Shown piece by piece: positions 1-6,260 of a stretch of 6,641 nt of DNA. The notes under the pieces were generated by a model. That model was not told where the DNA came from. It made no database searches and was given only the letters and a program-made list of their open reading frames with translations. The DNA comes from Prevotellaceae bacterium (lineage in GTDB: Bacteria > Bacteroidota > Bacteroidia > Bacteroidales > UBA932): positions 1-6,641 of the forward strand of contig JAISDR010000293.1 in the NCBI GenBank assembly GCA_031264645.1. The letters are read 5' to 3'. Position 1 is the stretch's first letter. Each line of letters begins with the position of its first letter. A program made the position numbers and the translations under genes.

Positions 1-3
1 TCT

Positions 4-86
4 GGGGAGATACCAAAGTGGCCAACTGGGGCAGACTGTAAATCTGTTGTCGTACGACTTCGTAGGTTCGAATCCTGCTCTCCCCA
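4..86 (+). tRNA. tRNA-Tyr (anticodon GTA)
   Basis: Decodes UAU/UAC tyrosine codons. The acceptor stem GGGGAGA (4-10) pairs fully with TCTCCCC (79-85), and A86 is the discriminator. The anticodon stem 31-35/43-47 encloses a 7-base loop with GTA at 38-40. A long variable arm (about 48-61) marks this as a class II tRNA, as expected for bacterial tRNA-Tyr. The T arm is 62-66/74-78 around TTCGAAT. The 3' CCA is not encoded. It lies 7 bases before tRNA-Gly and is probably part of one tRNA-tuf transcript that starts upstream of the window. Confidence 0.97.
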
Positions 87-93
87 CAGACAT

Positions 94-166
94 GCGGAAG
101 TAGCTCAGTTGGTAGAGCATCAGCCTTCCAAGCTGAGGGTCGCGAGTTCGAACCTCGTCTTCCGCT
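94..166 (+). tRNA. tRNA-Gly (anticodon TCC)
   Basis: Decodes GGA (and GGG by wobble) glycine codons. The acceptor stem GCGGAAG (94-100) pairs fully with CTTCCGC (159-165), with T166 as discriminator. The anticodon stem TCAGC/GCTGA (120-124/132-136) holds a loop with TCC at 127-129. The T loop TTCGAAC is present. No CCA is encoded. A 70-base AT-rich spacer separates it from tRNA-Thr, and I recognise no promoter or terminator in that spacer. Confidence 0.97.
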
Positions 167-236
167 CTAAAAGAAAAGGTGTAAGGTAACATGCAGAAAA
201 AGATTTTGAAACATGTACTTGAATCTTGGGAACAAC

Positions 237-308
<72 letters not shown>

Positions 309-352
309 CTAAGAATAGTGAATTATAAAAGTATATAAAGAAAAATAAGTAT

Positions 353-368
353 TTTTTAACGTTAAAAA
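353..368. repeat. 16-bp perfect palindrome in the tuf leader
   Basis: TTTTTAACGTTAAAAA is its own reverse complement and sits 13 bases before the tuf start codon, in the AT-rich spacer 309-381 after tRNA-Thr. It could be an operator, a weak leader hairpin or a chance AT-rich palindrome. Nothing else in the sequence decides between these. I see no good TTTG/TAnnTTTG promoter pair in the spacer, so tuf may rely on transcription from upstream of the tRNAs. Confidence 0.4.
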
Positions 369-381
369 TGATTCTATAATT

Positions 382-1572
382 ATGGCAAAAGAAAAATTTG
401 ACAGATCCAAGCCGCACGTAAATATTGGCACCATCGGTCACGTAGATCATGGCAAGACCACCCTTACTGCAGCTATTACCTCTGTTTTAGCAAAACAAGG
501 CTTTTCTTCCGAAATCCGCAGTTTCGATTCTATCGATAATGCTCCCGAGGAAAAGGAAAGAGGTATCACTATTAACACTGCTCACGTTGAGTATCAGACA
601 GCTAAACGCCACTATGCTCACGTTGACTGTCCGGGTCACGCCGACTATGTCAAGAACATGGTTACGGGAGCTGCCCAGATGGACGGCGCTATTTTGGTCT
701 GCGCCGCTACTGACGGACCTATGCCCCAGACACGCGAACATATTCTTCTGGCCCGTCAGGTGAATGTGCCCCGTATCGTTGTTTTCATGAACAAAGTTGA
801 TGCGGTTGACGATCCCGAAATGTTGGAGCTTGTTGAAATGGAACTGCGCGAGCTTTTGAGCTTCTATCAGTTCGACGGCGATAACGCTCCCGTTATCAGA
901 GGTTCTGCATTGGGCGCTTTGAACGGCGATCCTGAATGGGAAGCAAAAGTGCTTGAGCTGATGGACGCGGTTGATGAGTATATTCCCATCCCTCCGCGCG
1001 AAAACGAAAAACCGTTCCTCATGCCTGTAGAAGACGTATTTTCTATCACAGGTCGCGGAACTGTTGCTACAGGACGTATCGAAACCGGTATCATCAAGGT
1101 ACAGGAAGAAGTTGAAATCATCGGCTTGGGCGAGAAACCCAAAAAATCGGTGGTTACAGGCGTCGAGATGTTCCGTAAACTTCTTGACCAGGGAGAAGCA
1201 GGCGACAATGTCGGTTTGTTACTCCGCGGTATCGACAAGAAGGAAATTAAACGTGGACAGGTTATTGCACGTCCGAACACTATCACTCCTCATACTAAAT
1301 TCAAAGCTGAAATTTATGTATTGAAGAAAGAAGAAGGCGGACGTCATACTCCATTCCACAATAAGTATCGTCCCCAATTCTATCTGCGTACGCTTGATAT
1401 TACAGGCGAAGTAGAATTGCCGGAAGGTGTAGAAATGGTTATGCCAGGCGATAATGTTACAATTACAGTTACTTTGATTTATCCTGTCGCTCTGAACTTG
1501 AACCTCCGTTTTGCAATACGCGAAGGCGGTCGTACGGTTGGAGCAGGACAGATTACTGAAATAATCGAATAA
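382..1572 (+). CDS. tuf: Elongation factor Tu
   Basis: Cytoplasmic GTPase that delivers aminoacyl-tRNA to the ribosomal A site. The 396 residues match the family length (394 in E. coli). The GTPase domain carries the P-loop GHVDHGKT (residues 19-26), the switch I RGITIN segment (60-65), DCPGH (82-86, with His86 the catalytic-histidine equivalent), NKVD (137-140) and SAL (175-177). The two beta-barrel domains follow, with the well-conserved [15 protein letters not shown] and GGRHTPF segments and the C-terminal [13 protein letters not shown]. The ATG at 382 gives the canonical N-terminus [12 protein letters not shown]. There is no strong Shine-Dalgarno motif, which is usual for Bacteroidota. 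It follows tRNA-Tyr/Gly/Thr and precedes tRNA-Trp, with a terminator-like hairpin 17 bases after the stop. No damage or odd residue was noticed. Confidence 0.99.
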   Translation: MAKEKFDRSKPHVNIGTIGHVDHGKTTLTAAITSVLAKQGFSSEIRSFDSIDNAPEEKERGITINTAHVEYQTAKRHYAHVDCPGHADYVKNMVTGAAQMDGAILVCAATDGPMPQTREHILLARQVNVPRIVVFMNKVDAVDDPEMLELVEMELRELLSFYQFDGDNAPVIRGSALGALNGDPEWEAKVLELMDAVDEYIPIPPRENEKPFLMPVEDVFSITGRGTVATGRIETGIIKVQEEVEIIGLGEKPKKSVVTGVEMFRKLLDQGEAGDNVGLLLRGIDKKEIKRGQVIARPNTITPHTKFKAEIYVLKKEEGGRHTPFHNKYRPQFYLRTLDITGEVELPEGVEMVMPGDNVTITVTLIYPVALNLNLRFAIREGGRTVGAGQITEIIE

Positions 1573-1588
1573 TTTCTCTCTTTTTTTT

Positions 1589-1632
1589 GAGTTGGTCTTT
1601 TTAATACTCAACGAAAGGGCCAACTCTTTTTT
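1589..1632 (+). terminator. Intrinsic terminator after tuf, abutting tRNA-Trp
   Basis: The arm GAGTTGGTC (1589-1597) pairs with GGCCAACTC (1618-1626): nine pairs including one T-G wobble. It extends inward through T-rich 1598-1602 and 1613-1617 to about 14 pairs, leaving a loop around 1603-1612. A run of six T follows at 1627-1632. This is a textbook rho-independent terminator for tuf. The tRNA-Trp gene begins at the next base, so any tRNA-Trp made from this operon needs read-through. On the minus strand no T-run follows the hairpin, so it is one-directional. Confidence 0.85.
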
Positions 1633-1706
1633 AGGGGTGTAGTTCAAGGGCAGAATAGCGGTCTCCAAAACCGTTGATGGGAGTTCGAATCTCTCCACCC
1701 CTGCCA
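1633..1706 (+). tRNA. tRNA-Trp (anticodon CCA), 3' CCA encoded
   Basis: Decodes UGG. The acceptor stem AGGGGTG (1633-1639) pairs fully with CACCCCT (1696-1702), with G1703 as discriminator. The anticodon stem 1658-1662/1670-1674 holds a loop with CCA at 1665-1667. The T arm is GGGAG/CTCTC around TTCGAAT. The next three bases (1704-1706) read CCA, so the 3' end appears to be encoded, unlike the other three tRNAs here. The mature body ends at 1703 if CCA is added by enzyme. The gene directly follows the tuf terminator T-run, and no promoter of its own can be placed in the short gap. Confidence 0.96.
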
Positions 1707-1717
1707 TTCAAGTTAAA

Positions 1718-1745
1718 AACTAAGAGTTAAGAACTAAGAGTTATT
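1718..1745 (+). repeat. 14-bp tandem direct repeat
   Basis: Two adjacent 14-base units, AACTAAGAGTTAAG (1718-1731) and AACTAAGAGTTATT (1732-1745), share their first 12 bases exactly. They begin 12 bases after the tRNA-Trp CCA. AT-rich units of this kind are often seen in intergenic regions, and no function is assigned. Confidence 0.75.
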
Positions 1746-1812
1746 AAGATACACGAAATAAATGTTTAAACGAAGATGCGTGCGTACAGTTCTGAAAGAG
1801 CGTAATCAATAG

Positions 1813-1832
1813 CGTAGTGGCAACGCCCTGCG
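1813..1832. repeat. REP-like hairpin
   Basis: CGTAG(T)GGC at 1813-1821 pairs with GCCCTGCG at 1825-1832: eight pairs, including one T-G, around a three-base loop AAC, with T1818 bulged. The 5' side contains GTAG, the tetranucleotide reported at the foot of REP palindromes that are mobilised by REP-associated transposases. That link is an inference from a single copy. Confidence 0.4.
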
Positions 1833-1856
1833 AATATAGAACACAACATCAATTAA

Positions 1857-1869
1857 GCCCTGAAAGGGT
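1857..1869. repeat. Short hairpin in the same intergenic region
   Basis: GCCCT (1857-1861) pairs with AGGGT (1865-1869): four Watson-Crick pairs and a closing G-T, around the loop GAA. No T-run follows on either strand, so it does not look like a terminator. It may belong to the same repeat element as the hairpin at 1813-1832. Confidence 0.35.
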
Positions 1870-1907
1870 GACATTATTATAGGCTAAGCACAATCAAAAA
1901 TTCCGTA

Positions 1908-3035
1908 CTATTCAACACATTCCAGAATAATACTGTCCGAGATCAGGAAATATTGAGACGGGATTTTGTATCTGTCATCATCGTAAATCATTCTGCCTGA
2001 CTGCAGGTATTTTGCCGCTTTTTTCGTGAAATTTTCTCTGAACATTTCGGGGACGGCGTTCAGGTCGAGTCCCTTTGCCGTTCGCAGCGAGACAATCAGA
2101 GTTTCATTGTAGACATCCTTTTCGGACAGTCTTTCAATCTCTTCGGGAACTGTTCCCCGTTTGATACTTTCGATATACCGGATATTGTTTGCAAGATTAT
2201 TTTTCCGTATAAACATGCCGTCATAGCTGTGAGCCGAAGGACCTGCGCCGATGTATTGCTGCCTGTTCCAGTACGCGGAATTATGGCGGGACACGAACCC
2301 GGGGAGAGCGAAGTTTGAGATTTCGTAGTGCATGTATCCGGCGTCCAGCAGTTTCTTTTCCAGCATTTTGTACTGCAAATCGCTCAGTTCGTCGTCGACA
2401 GGCTGAAACTCGCCCCTGTCTCTCATTTTGCCGATGATGGTTTTGTTTTCGACGGACAGGTGATAAGCCGAAATATGCTTGACATTCAGCTCTGTTGCAC
2501 GGTCGAGATTATATTCCCATTCCCTTAAGTCCATACCCGGAAATCCGTAAATCAGGTCGATGCTGATATTCTCAAATCCTGCATCCCTGGCTTTTTCGAC
2601 CGATTCCATCGCCTGCCGTGCCGAATGTCTTCGTCGCATAATCTGCAGGTCCCTGTCGATAAAAGACTGTATTCCGATACTTAACCTGTTGACGCCAATG
2701 TCTGCAAGCTCCCGGAGGCAGTCTTCCGTCAAGTCGTCGGGATTGGCTTCGACAGTCCATTCTAGGGGAAATGCGGGGAAAAACAGGGAAACAGCCCTGT
2801 CCGACAGTCTTTTCAGTTCGCCGGGGCTGTAAACGGTAGGCGTTCCTCCTCCAAAATACAGGGTATAAGGTTCTTTGCTGTCTTCGAGCAGTTCGCCTTT
2901 CGACGCTTTGATTTCCATTTCCCTTATCATGCAATCCAGCATTTCCTTCGTTCTCATAAGCGAAACGCTGAAATAAAAATCACAGTATGAACACAGTTGC
3001 TTGCAAAACGGGATATGGATATACAGTCCGGGCAT
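1908..3035 (-). CDS. hemW: Radical SAM heme chaperone HemW
   Basis: Member of the HemN/HemW radical SAM family, cytoplasmic, thought to hold heme and pass it to target proteins rather than to oxidise coproporphyrinogen. The 375 residues fit HemW, while HemN is longer (about 455). The [4Fe-4S] motif is C11-x3-C15-x2-C18 followed by D19 F20. HemW has Phe where HemN has a further Cys. FGGGTP (61-66) and VEANPD (95-100) are SAM-binding-region motifs. The decisive mark is HNSAYW at 251-256, matching the HemW heme-binding HNxxYW signature. It is the last gene of the four-gene unit, 17 bases after the ACP stop. Such proteins are often mislabelled coproporphyrinogen III oxidase. The start at MPGLYIHIPFC fits the family, and no Shine-Dalgarno is visible. 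Confidence 0.95.
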   Translation of the reverse strand: MPGLYIHIPFCKQLCSYCDFYFSVSLMRTKEMLDCMIREMEIKASKGELLEDSKEPYTLYFGGGTPTVYSPGELKRLSDRAVSLFFPAFPLEWTVEANPDDLTEDCLRELADIGVNRLSIGIQSFIDRDLQIMRRRHSARQAMESVEKARDAGFENISIDLIYGFPGMDLREWEYNLDRATELNVKHISAYHLSVENKTIIGKMRDRGEFQPVDDELSDLQYKMLEKKLLDAGYMHYEISNFALPGFVSRHNSAYWNRQQYIGAGPSAHSYDGMFIRKNNLANNIRYIESIKRGTVPEEIERLSEKDVYNETLIVSLRTAKGLDLNAVPEMFRENFTKKAAKYLQSGRMIYDDDRYKIPSQYFLISDSIILECVE

Positions 3036-3052
3036 AATTCAGTGATGCGAAA

Positions 3053-3295
3053 TTACTTGATATTATTGCATATATAGTCATACAAATTTTCAAAAGTAAG
3101 GATACCTGTCATTTCGTGCGCCTGTATTTTGATTCCGAACAGACTTTCTACCAGAGCGACCATGTCCACCAGTCCCAGACTGTCAATGTCCAGAGTCTCT
3201 TTGATATTGGCGTCGGGTACAAGCGTGGATATTTCGATTTCAAACTCTTCGGCTAATGCTTCGTTTACCCTGTCAATCAGTTTTGTCTTTTCCAT
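3053..3295 (-). CDS. Acyl carrier protein (specialised type)
   Basis: Small acidic carrier of 80 residues that holds acyl intermediates on a 4'-phosphopantetheine arm. The attachment motif is D38-S39-L40, with Ser39 the modified serine, at the start of the second helix. The surroundings (LDIDSLGLVDMVALVE) differ from the typical housekeeping ACP pattern (GADSLDTVELVM), so this is probably an extra ACP dedicated to the neighbouring ketosynthase and acyltransferase rather than the main AcpP. It starts 12 bases after the ketosynthase stop and ends 17 bases before hemW, consistent with one transcript. The length is normal for the family and there is no sign of damage. Its acyl cargo cannot be read from the sequence. 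Confidence 0.93.
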   Translation of the reverse strand: MEKTKLIDRVNEALAEEFEIEISTLVPDANIKETLDIDSLGLVDMVALVESLFGIKIQAHEMTGILTFENLYDYICNNIK

Positions 3296-3307
3296 TGAAT
3301 ATTATAA

Positions 3308-4531
3308 TTATTTGATGTTTTTAACTATTAAGGATGAATTGGTTCCGCCGAAACCGAACGAGTTCGACAGGAAAGTGTCAAAGCTTTTATTTACGCGTAC
3401 GGCGGGGATATTCAGTTTGGACGAATCCTCGTCCGGGTTTTCAAAGTTCAGGTTTGGAGCGATAAATCCGTTTTTCATCATCAGCATCGAGTAGACGATT
3501 TCGCTTGCTCCCGCCATCCACATTTCGTGTCCGGTCATTGACTTTGTCGAAGTGATTTCCGGCTTGTGGCTTCCGAACACGTTCGCGATAGCCTTAGCCT
3601 CGTTAGCGTCGCCGACGGGCGTGGATGTGGCATGAGCATTGACGTATCCGATGTCGCGGATATCTATTCCCGCCTCCCTGATCGCCATTTGCAGCGAACG
3701 GCTCGGTCCGTCGACGTTCGGGACGGAAATATGGTCGCCGTTGGACGAAAATCCGTATCCGGTAATTTCCGCCAGCACAGTCGCTCCGCGCTTTACCGCC
3801 GACTCGTAGCTTTCGATGATAACCGTAGCCGCGCCTCCGCCGGGGACTAATCCGTCCCTGTCCCTGTCGAAGGGGCGCGAGGCTTTTTCGGGTTCGCTTT
3901 CGCGGATGGAAAATGCGTTGATGCCGTCGAAACTTCCTATTGAATAGGGATTTACTTCCTGCGCTCCCCCGCATACCACACATTCCTGCAATCCTGCCTG
4001 AATCAGCATCCGTCCAAGCCCGATTGCGTGCGAGCCGCTTGCGCAGGCTCCCGAAACGGTCAGGTTGATGCCCCTCAGCTTGAAGATGCACGAAAGATTC
4101 ATGCTTATGGTCGAGTTCATCGACTGGAATATCGCGCCGGAGCCGATCATCGTCGTGTCTCTTTTATCGCGCATCGTGTCAATGCTTTTCATGACTGCTC
4201 CGGCGCTGCTGTCGTTTCCATACAGCAGGCCTACTTCGTGAGCGACAAGATAGTCATGGTCTATTTTCGCGTTTTTAAGGGCTTCGGCTGTTGCAGCATA
4301 CGCATAGTTACACTGTTCTGCCATATATACGCGCTGGTTGCGGCTAAGTATTCCCTTCAGGTTCGGGATTTCGAGATGCGCCGTCAGTCCCGAGCGGAAT
4401 CCAAGTTCCTTGCGGGAAGGGTCGAAAACGATTCCCGATTTTCCTTCGTAAAGAGACGTGCATACTTCCTCAAGATTTTTCCCCAGACAGGAATAAATAC
4501 CCATGCCTGTGATTACAACTCTTCGTTTCAT
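3308..4531 (-). CDS. Beta-ketoacyl-ACP synthase (FabB/FabF type)
   Basis: Condensing enzyme that extends an acyl chain by two carbons with malonyl-ACP. The 407 residues match the KAS I/II family. The active site is complete: nucleophile Cys163 in SGACASGS, His300 in NAHATSTPVGD, Lys330 and His335 in KSMTGH, and the C-terminal glycine-rich FGFGGTN (392-398). With the cysteine kept, it is a true ketosynthase and not a chain-length factor. After His335 the sequence is EMWMAGAS, where FabF/FabB usually have LxGAAG(A), a departure near the catalytic pocket. It lies 18 bases after the acyltransferase and 12 bases before the ACP, its likely partner. The ATG start gives the usual MKRRVVITGMG. I avoid fabF as a name because this looks like an accessory paralogue. 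Confidence 0.95.
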   Translation of the reverse strand: MKRRVVITGMGIYSCLGKNLEEVCTSLYEGKSGIVFDPSRKELGFRSGLTAHLEIPNLKGILSRNQRVYMAEQCNYAYAATAEALKNAKIDHDYLVAHEVGLLYGNDSSAGAVMKSIDTMRDKRDTTMIGSGAIFQSMNSTISMNLSCIFKLRGINLTVSGACASGSHAIGLGRMLIQAGLQECVVCGGAQEVNPYSIGSFDGINAFSIRESEPEKASRPFDRDRDGLVPGGGAATVIIESYESAVKRGATVLAEITGYGFSSNGDHISVPNVDGPSRSLQMAIREAGIDIRDIGYVNAHATSTPVGDANEAKAIANVFGSHKPEITSTKSMTGHEMWMAGASEIVYSMLMMKNGFIAPNLNFENPDEDSSKLNIPAVRVNKSFDTFLSNSFGFGGTNSSLIVKNIK

Positions 4532-4549
4532 CTATACTCTTAAATATGT

Positions 4550-5950
4550 TTATGTTCTTACTTTTAACAGTTTATCAAGGCGTTCATGAACACGTTTCCG
4601 GACGTCTGCAAGCTCGCTCAGACTGCCGGCTTTTTGAAGCTTGTAAAACCTGAACCTGCATTTGAATCTCTTCCATGCCTTACCGTAATCAATTACAAAT
4701 ATATACAGGAAGGGCAGGCAAACCAGATAAGCCAGGGTAATCGGTATCGAATCGCTGATTGCCCATACCGTGAAAAAGAGGATGATATTCCATAAAGGTA
4801 TGGCTACGATTACGCTGAATATTAGCGTAATGGTTCCGTGCAGCATTGTGTCCTTTATTCTCCGGTTTATCAGTTTTGGCGGGTAAATGACCAATATGTC
4901 GGATATATACGCAAAGATGTAAAGCGGGAACAGCAGGGCGAACAGTATCGCGCAGGGAACAAGCGTCGCGGGCGAGGGTTTCTTTTCAAAGCATTTATCG
5001 CTGATTTTGAGTTCATTTATCCTGCTGTTCAGGAAAGCCGCATCGTCGTAGACCTGCTGTACTTCGCTTTCCTGTCCGGACGTTTTCAGGGTATCCAGAT
5101 GTTTGAAGAACTGTTTGTCCGACAGCAGTTTTTCGGGCAGCCTGCACGGATTGAAGCCATTATCCCGGGCATACTTGATTCCGTATGTATTTCTCAGGAA
5201 ATCTATTGCGTCATAGTTGTCCAAATCGGTGATATTGAGCATCAGTTCGGCAACGCGCTCCCTGATTATTGCGTTTACTTCCCTCTGGGCTGTCCGGTGC
5301 TGTTTTTGATACAGATCGTAATATGGCTTCAGCGAGACAGGCTCTCCGAACTTGATGATAATGTCTTCGCGGATATTCATATAGTCCGAATAGTGATTGC
5401 ACGAAGGCATGACAAACACTTCGGCTTCGTAACCGGATCTTTCGGCAGCTTCGAAGGCGATGCGAAGATATCCGTACGAGAACTTGCCCAGCCACCTCTT
5501 GTCCTGATGTCCCGCTTCGGGATATATTATGATTGTTCCGTTGTTCAGCAGTTCGTGATATGTTTTGAGAAAGGTATCGGCATTGTTCGACAGGCTGCTA
5601 ATGCCCTGATACATCAGCCGGAAAGCCGGCATTATCCCGATTCCGCGGAAGATGGTTCCGAAAACGGGAAACTCGAACGCGTCGGCGCGCGCTATCGCCC
5701 TGATTTTCCTCCTCCCGCGCGCATTGATTGCCAGAACCAGAGCCAAAGCGTCGTTCAAACTGTTTTGATGATCGGATATAACCATCAGCGGAACATTGTC
5801 GGGCATATTCTCTTTGCCGAGGAAATGGATTCTCCTGTAATATACCGAATGTGCAAGCCGGACATACTGTTTAAATATCCTGTATACTAAACCTCTCCGT
5901 CCACTTGGAAACTTGACTTCCTGATCTTTTGCCCATAAGCGTTGTTTCAT
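4550..5950 (-). CDS. PlsC-like (LPLAT family) membrane acyltransferase
   Basis: Likely transfers an acyl chain to a glycerol-phosphate, lysophospholipid or other lipid acceptor at the inner membrane. The 466 residues hold an N-terminal LPLAT domain (about 35-225) with the catalytic motif SDHQNSLND. Here His61 and Asp67 are separated by five residues, while classical PlsC has H-x4-D. FRGIGIMPAFR (101-111) resembles motif II, and IIYPEAGH (141-148) replaces the usual FPEGTRS, keeping the glutamate. The C-terminal half has three hydrophobic segments (about 327-350, 372-397, 402-421) and a basic tail, so it is much longer than E. coli PlsC (245). It is the first gene of the unit, about 47 bases below a Bacteroidota-type promoter, followed after 18 bases by the ketosynthase. 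It might draw acyl groups from the ACP encoded two genes on. The acceptor is unknown. Confidence 0.88.
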   Translation of the reverse strand: MKQRLWAKDQEVKFPSGRRGLVYRIFKQYVRLAHSVYYRRIHFLGKENMPDNVPLMVISDHQNSLNDALALVLAINARGRRKIRAIARADAFEFPVFGTIFRGIGIMPAFRLMYQGISSLSNNADTFLKTYHELLNNGTIIIYPEAGHQDKRWLGKFSYGYLRIAFEAAERSGYEAEVFVMPSCNHYSDYMNIREDIIIKFGEPVSLKPYYDLYQKQHRTAQREVNAIIRERVAELMLNITDLDNYDAIDFLRNTYGIKYARDNGFNPCRLPEKLLSDKQFFKHLDTLKTSGQESEVQQVYDDAAFLNSRINELKISDKCFEKKPSPATLVPCAILFALLFPLYIFAYISDILVIYPPKLINRRIKDTMLHGTITLIFSVIVAIPLWNIILFFTVWAISDSIPITLAYLVCLPFLYIFVIDYGKAWKRFKCRFRFYKLQKAGSLSELADVRKRVHERLDKLLKVRT

Positions 5951-5996
5951 TGTTGTATTCTTTAATTAGTTATTTTATCAATAATTTTTTCAGGCA

Positions 5997-6027
5997 CAAA
6001 AGTATAAAAGAAAACTATATCAGCAAA
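5997..6027 (-). promoter_or_regulatory. Bacteroidota-type promoter for the acyltransferase-KS-ACP-hemW unit
   Basis: On the minus strand TTTG (6027-6024) is followed after exactly 19 bases by TACTTTTG (6004-5997). This matches the known Bacteroidota sigma-ABfr promoter, -33 TTTG, 19-21 bases, -7 TAnnTTTG. Transcription would start near 5990, leaving a leader of about 40 bases before the ATG at 5950. The position, strand and spacing all fit the first gene of the unit. Confidence 0.75.
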
Positions 6028-6191
6028 AAAAGTTTTTCCAAAACTTTAAAATCGTTGGTTACTTGAAATTTAAGCCACTGTATTTTTTAATTAGCCAAAG
6101 AAAATGAATGAATAAATATCGAAAAATAAACAATTGTATGATTCCGACAAAAATAATTTGTAGATCAACAAACCTCATTACAATTTCGCAT

Positions 6192-6230
6192 AAAAAACGA
6201 AGACTGTTCATTTTGTATGAACAGCCTTCG
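6192..6230 (-). terminator. Rho-independent terminator of the decarboxylase beta-subunit gene
   Basis: CGAAG-A-CTGTTCAT (6198-6211) pairs with ATGAACAG-C-CTTCG (6217-6230): 13 pairs with one A/C mismatch and a five-base loop. On the minus strand six T follow (6197-6192). It starts 30 bases after the stop codon of the beta-subunit gene and ends that transcript. No T-run exists on the plus-strand side. Confidence 0.9.
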
Positions 6231-6260
6231 AAAAATCAAAAATTGAATCACTTATAACAT

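Larger units (their letters stand above)
1707..1907. other. Non-coding stretch between tRNA-Trp and hemW
   Basis: About 200 bases with no credible gene, between the rightward tRNA-Trp and the end of leftward hemW. It holds a 14-bp tandem repeat next to the tRNA and two small hairpins (1813-1832 and 1857-1869). I see no terminator with a T-run for either flanking unit. There is no secE here, although secE often follows tuf/tRNA-Trp. The repeats and hairpins resemble dispersed intergenic repeat material, but this cannot be shown from one copy. Confidence 0.6.
5951..6260. other. AT-rich intergenic region between the acyltransferase and the decarboxylase gene
   Basis: 310 bases with no credible gene on either strand. 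It contains the minus-strand promoter of the acyltransferase unit (5997-6027) and the terminator of the decarboxylase beta-subunit gene (6192-6230). The remainder (about 6028-6191) is AT-rich and I see nothing definite in it. Both flanking genes run leftwards and are separated by these signals, so they are different transcription units. Confidence 0.75.

Noticed and set aside
1548..1588. Possible weak hairpin at the end of tuf (GATTA/TAATC) followed by T8
   Set aside because: There are only five AT-rich pairs, overlapping the last codons, and 12 other bases lie between the stem and the T-run. The hairpin at 1589-1626 is far stronger.
1219..1707. A 162-codon open frame on the minus strand beginning MAGVERFELPSTVLET
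   Set aside because: Its N-terminal part is the antisense of tRNA-Trp, a well-known source of false hypothetical proteins, and the rest is antisense to tuf and its terminator.
1700..1907. Possible integration site of a mobile element at the tRNA-Trp 3' end
   Set aside because: No second copy of the tRNA 3' end and no integrase or transposase is visible in the window.
3603..4091. A 162-codon minus-strand frame inside the ketosynthase gene
   Set aside because: It is a shifted frame of the ketosynthase, whose own frame carries the full Cys-His-His active site. The translation is rich in Arg and looks like an out-of-frame reading.
4838..5890. A 350-codon open frame on the plus strand, antisense to the acyltransferase
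   Set aside because: The minus-strand frame has clear LPLAT motifs and membrane segments. The plus-strand translation shows no recognisable motif and has no promoter or neighbouring gene on its strand. It is long only because of codon choice in the real gene.
6132..6160. A second TAnnTTTG-like element on the minus strand (reverse of CAAAAATA) between the two leftward units
   Set aside because: No TTTG is found 19-21 bases upstream on that strand. The nearest is only about 13 bases away, and the region is AT-rich enough to give single elements by chance.
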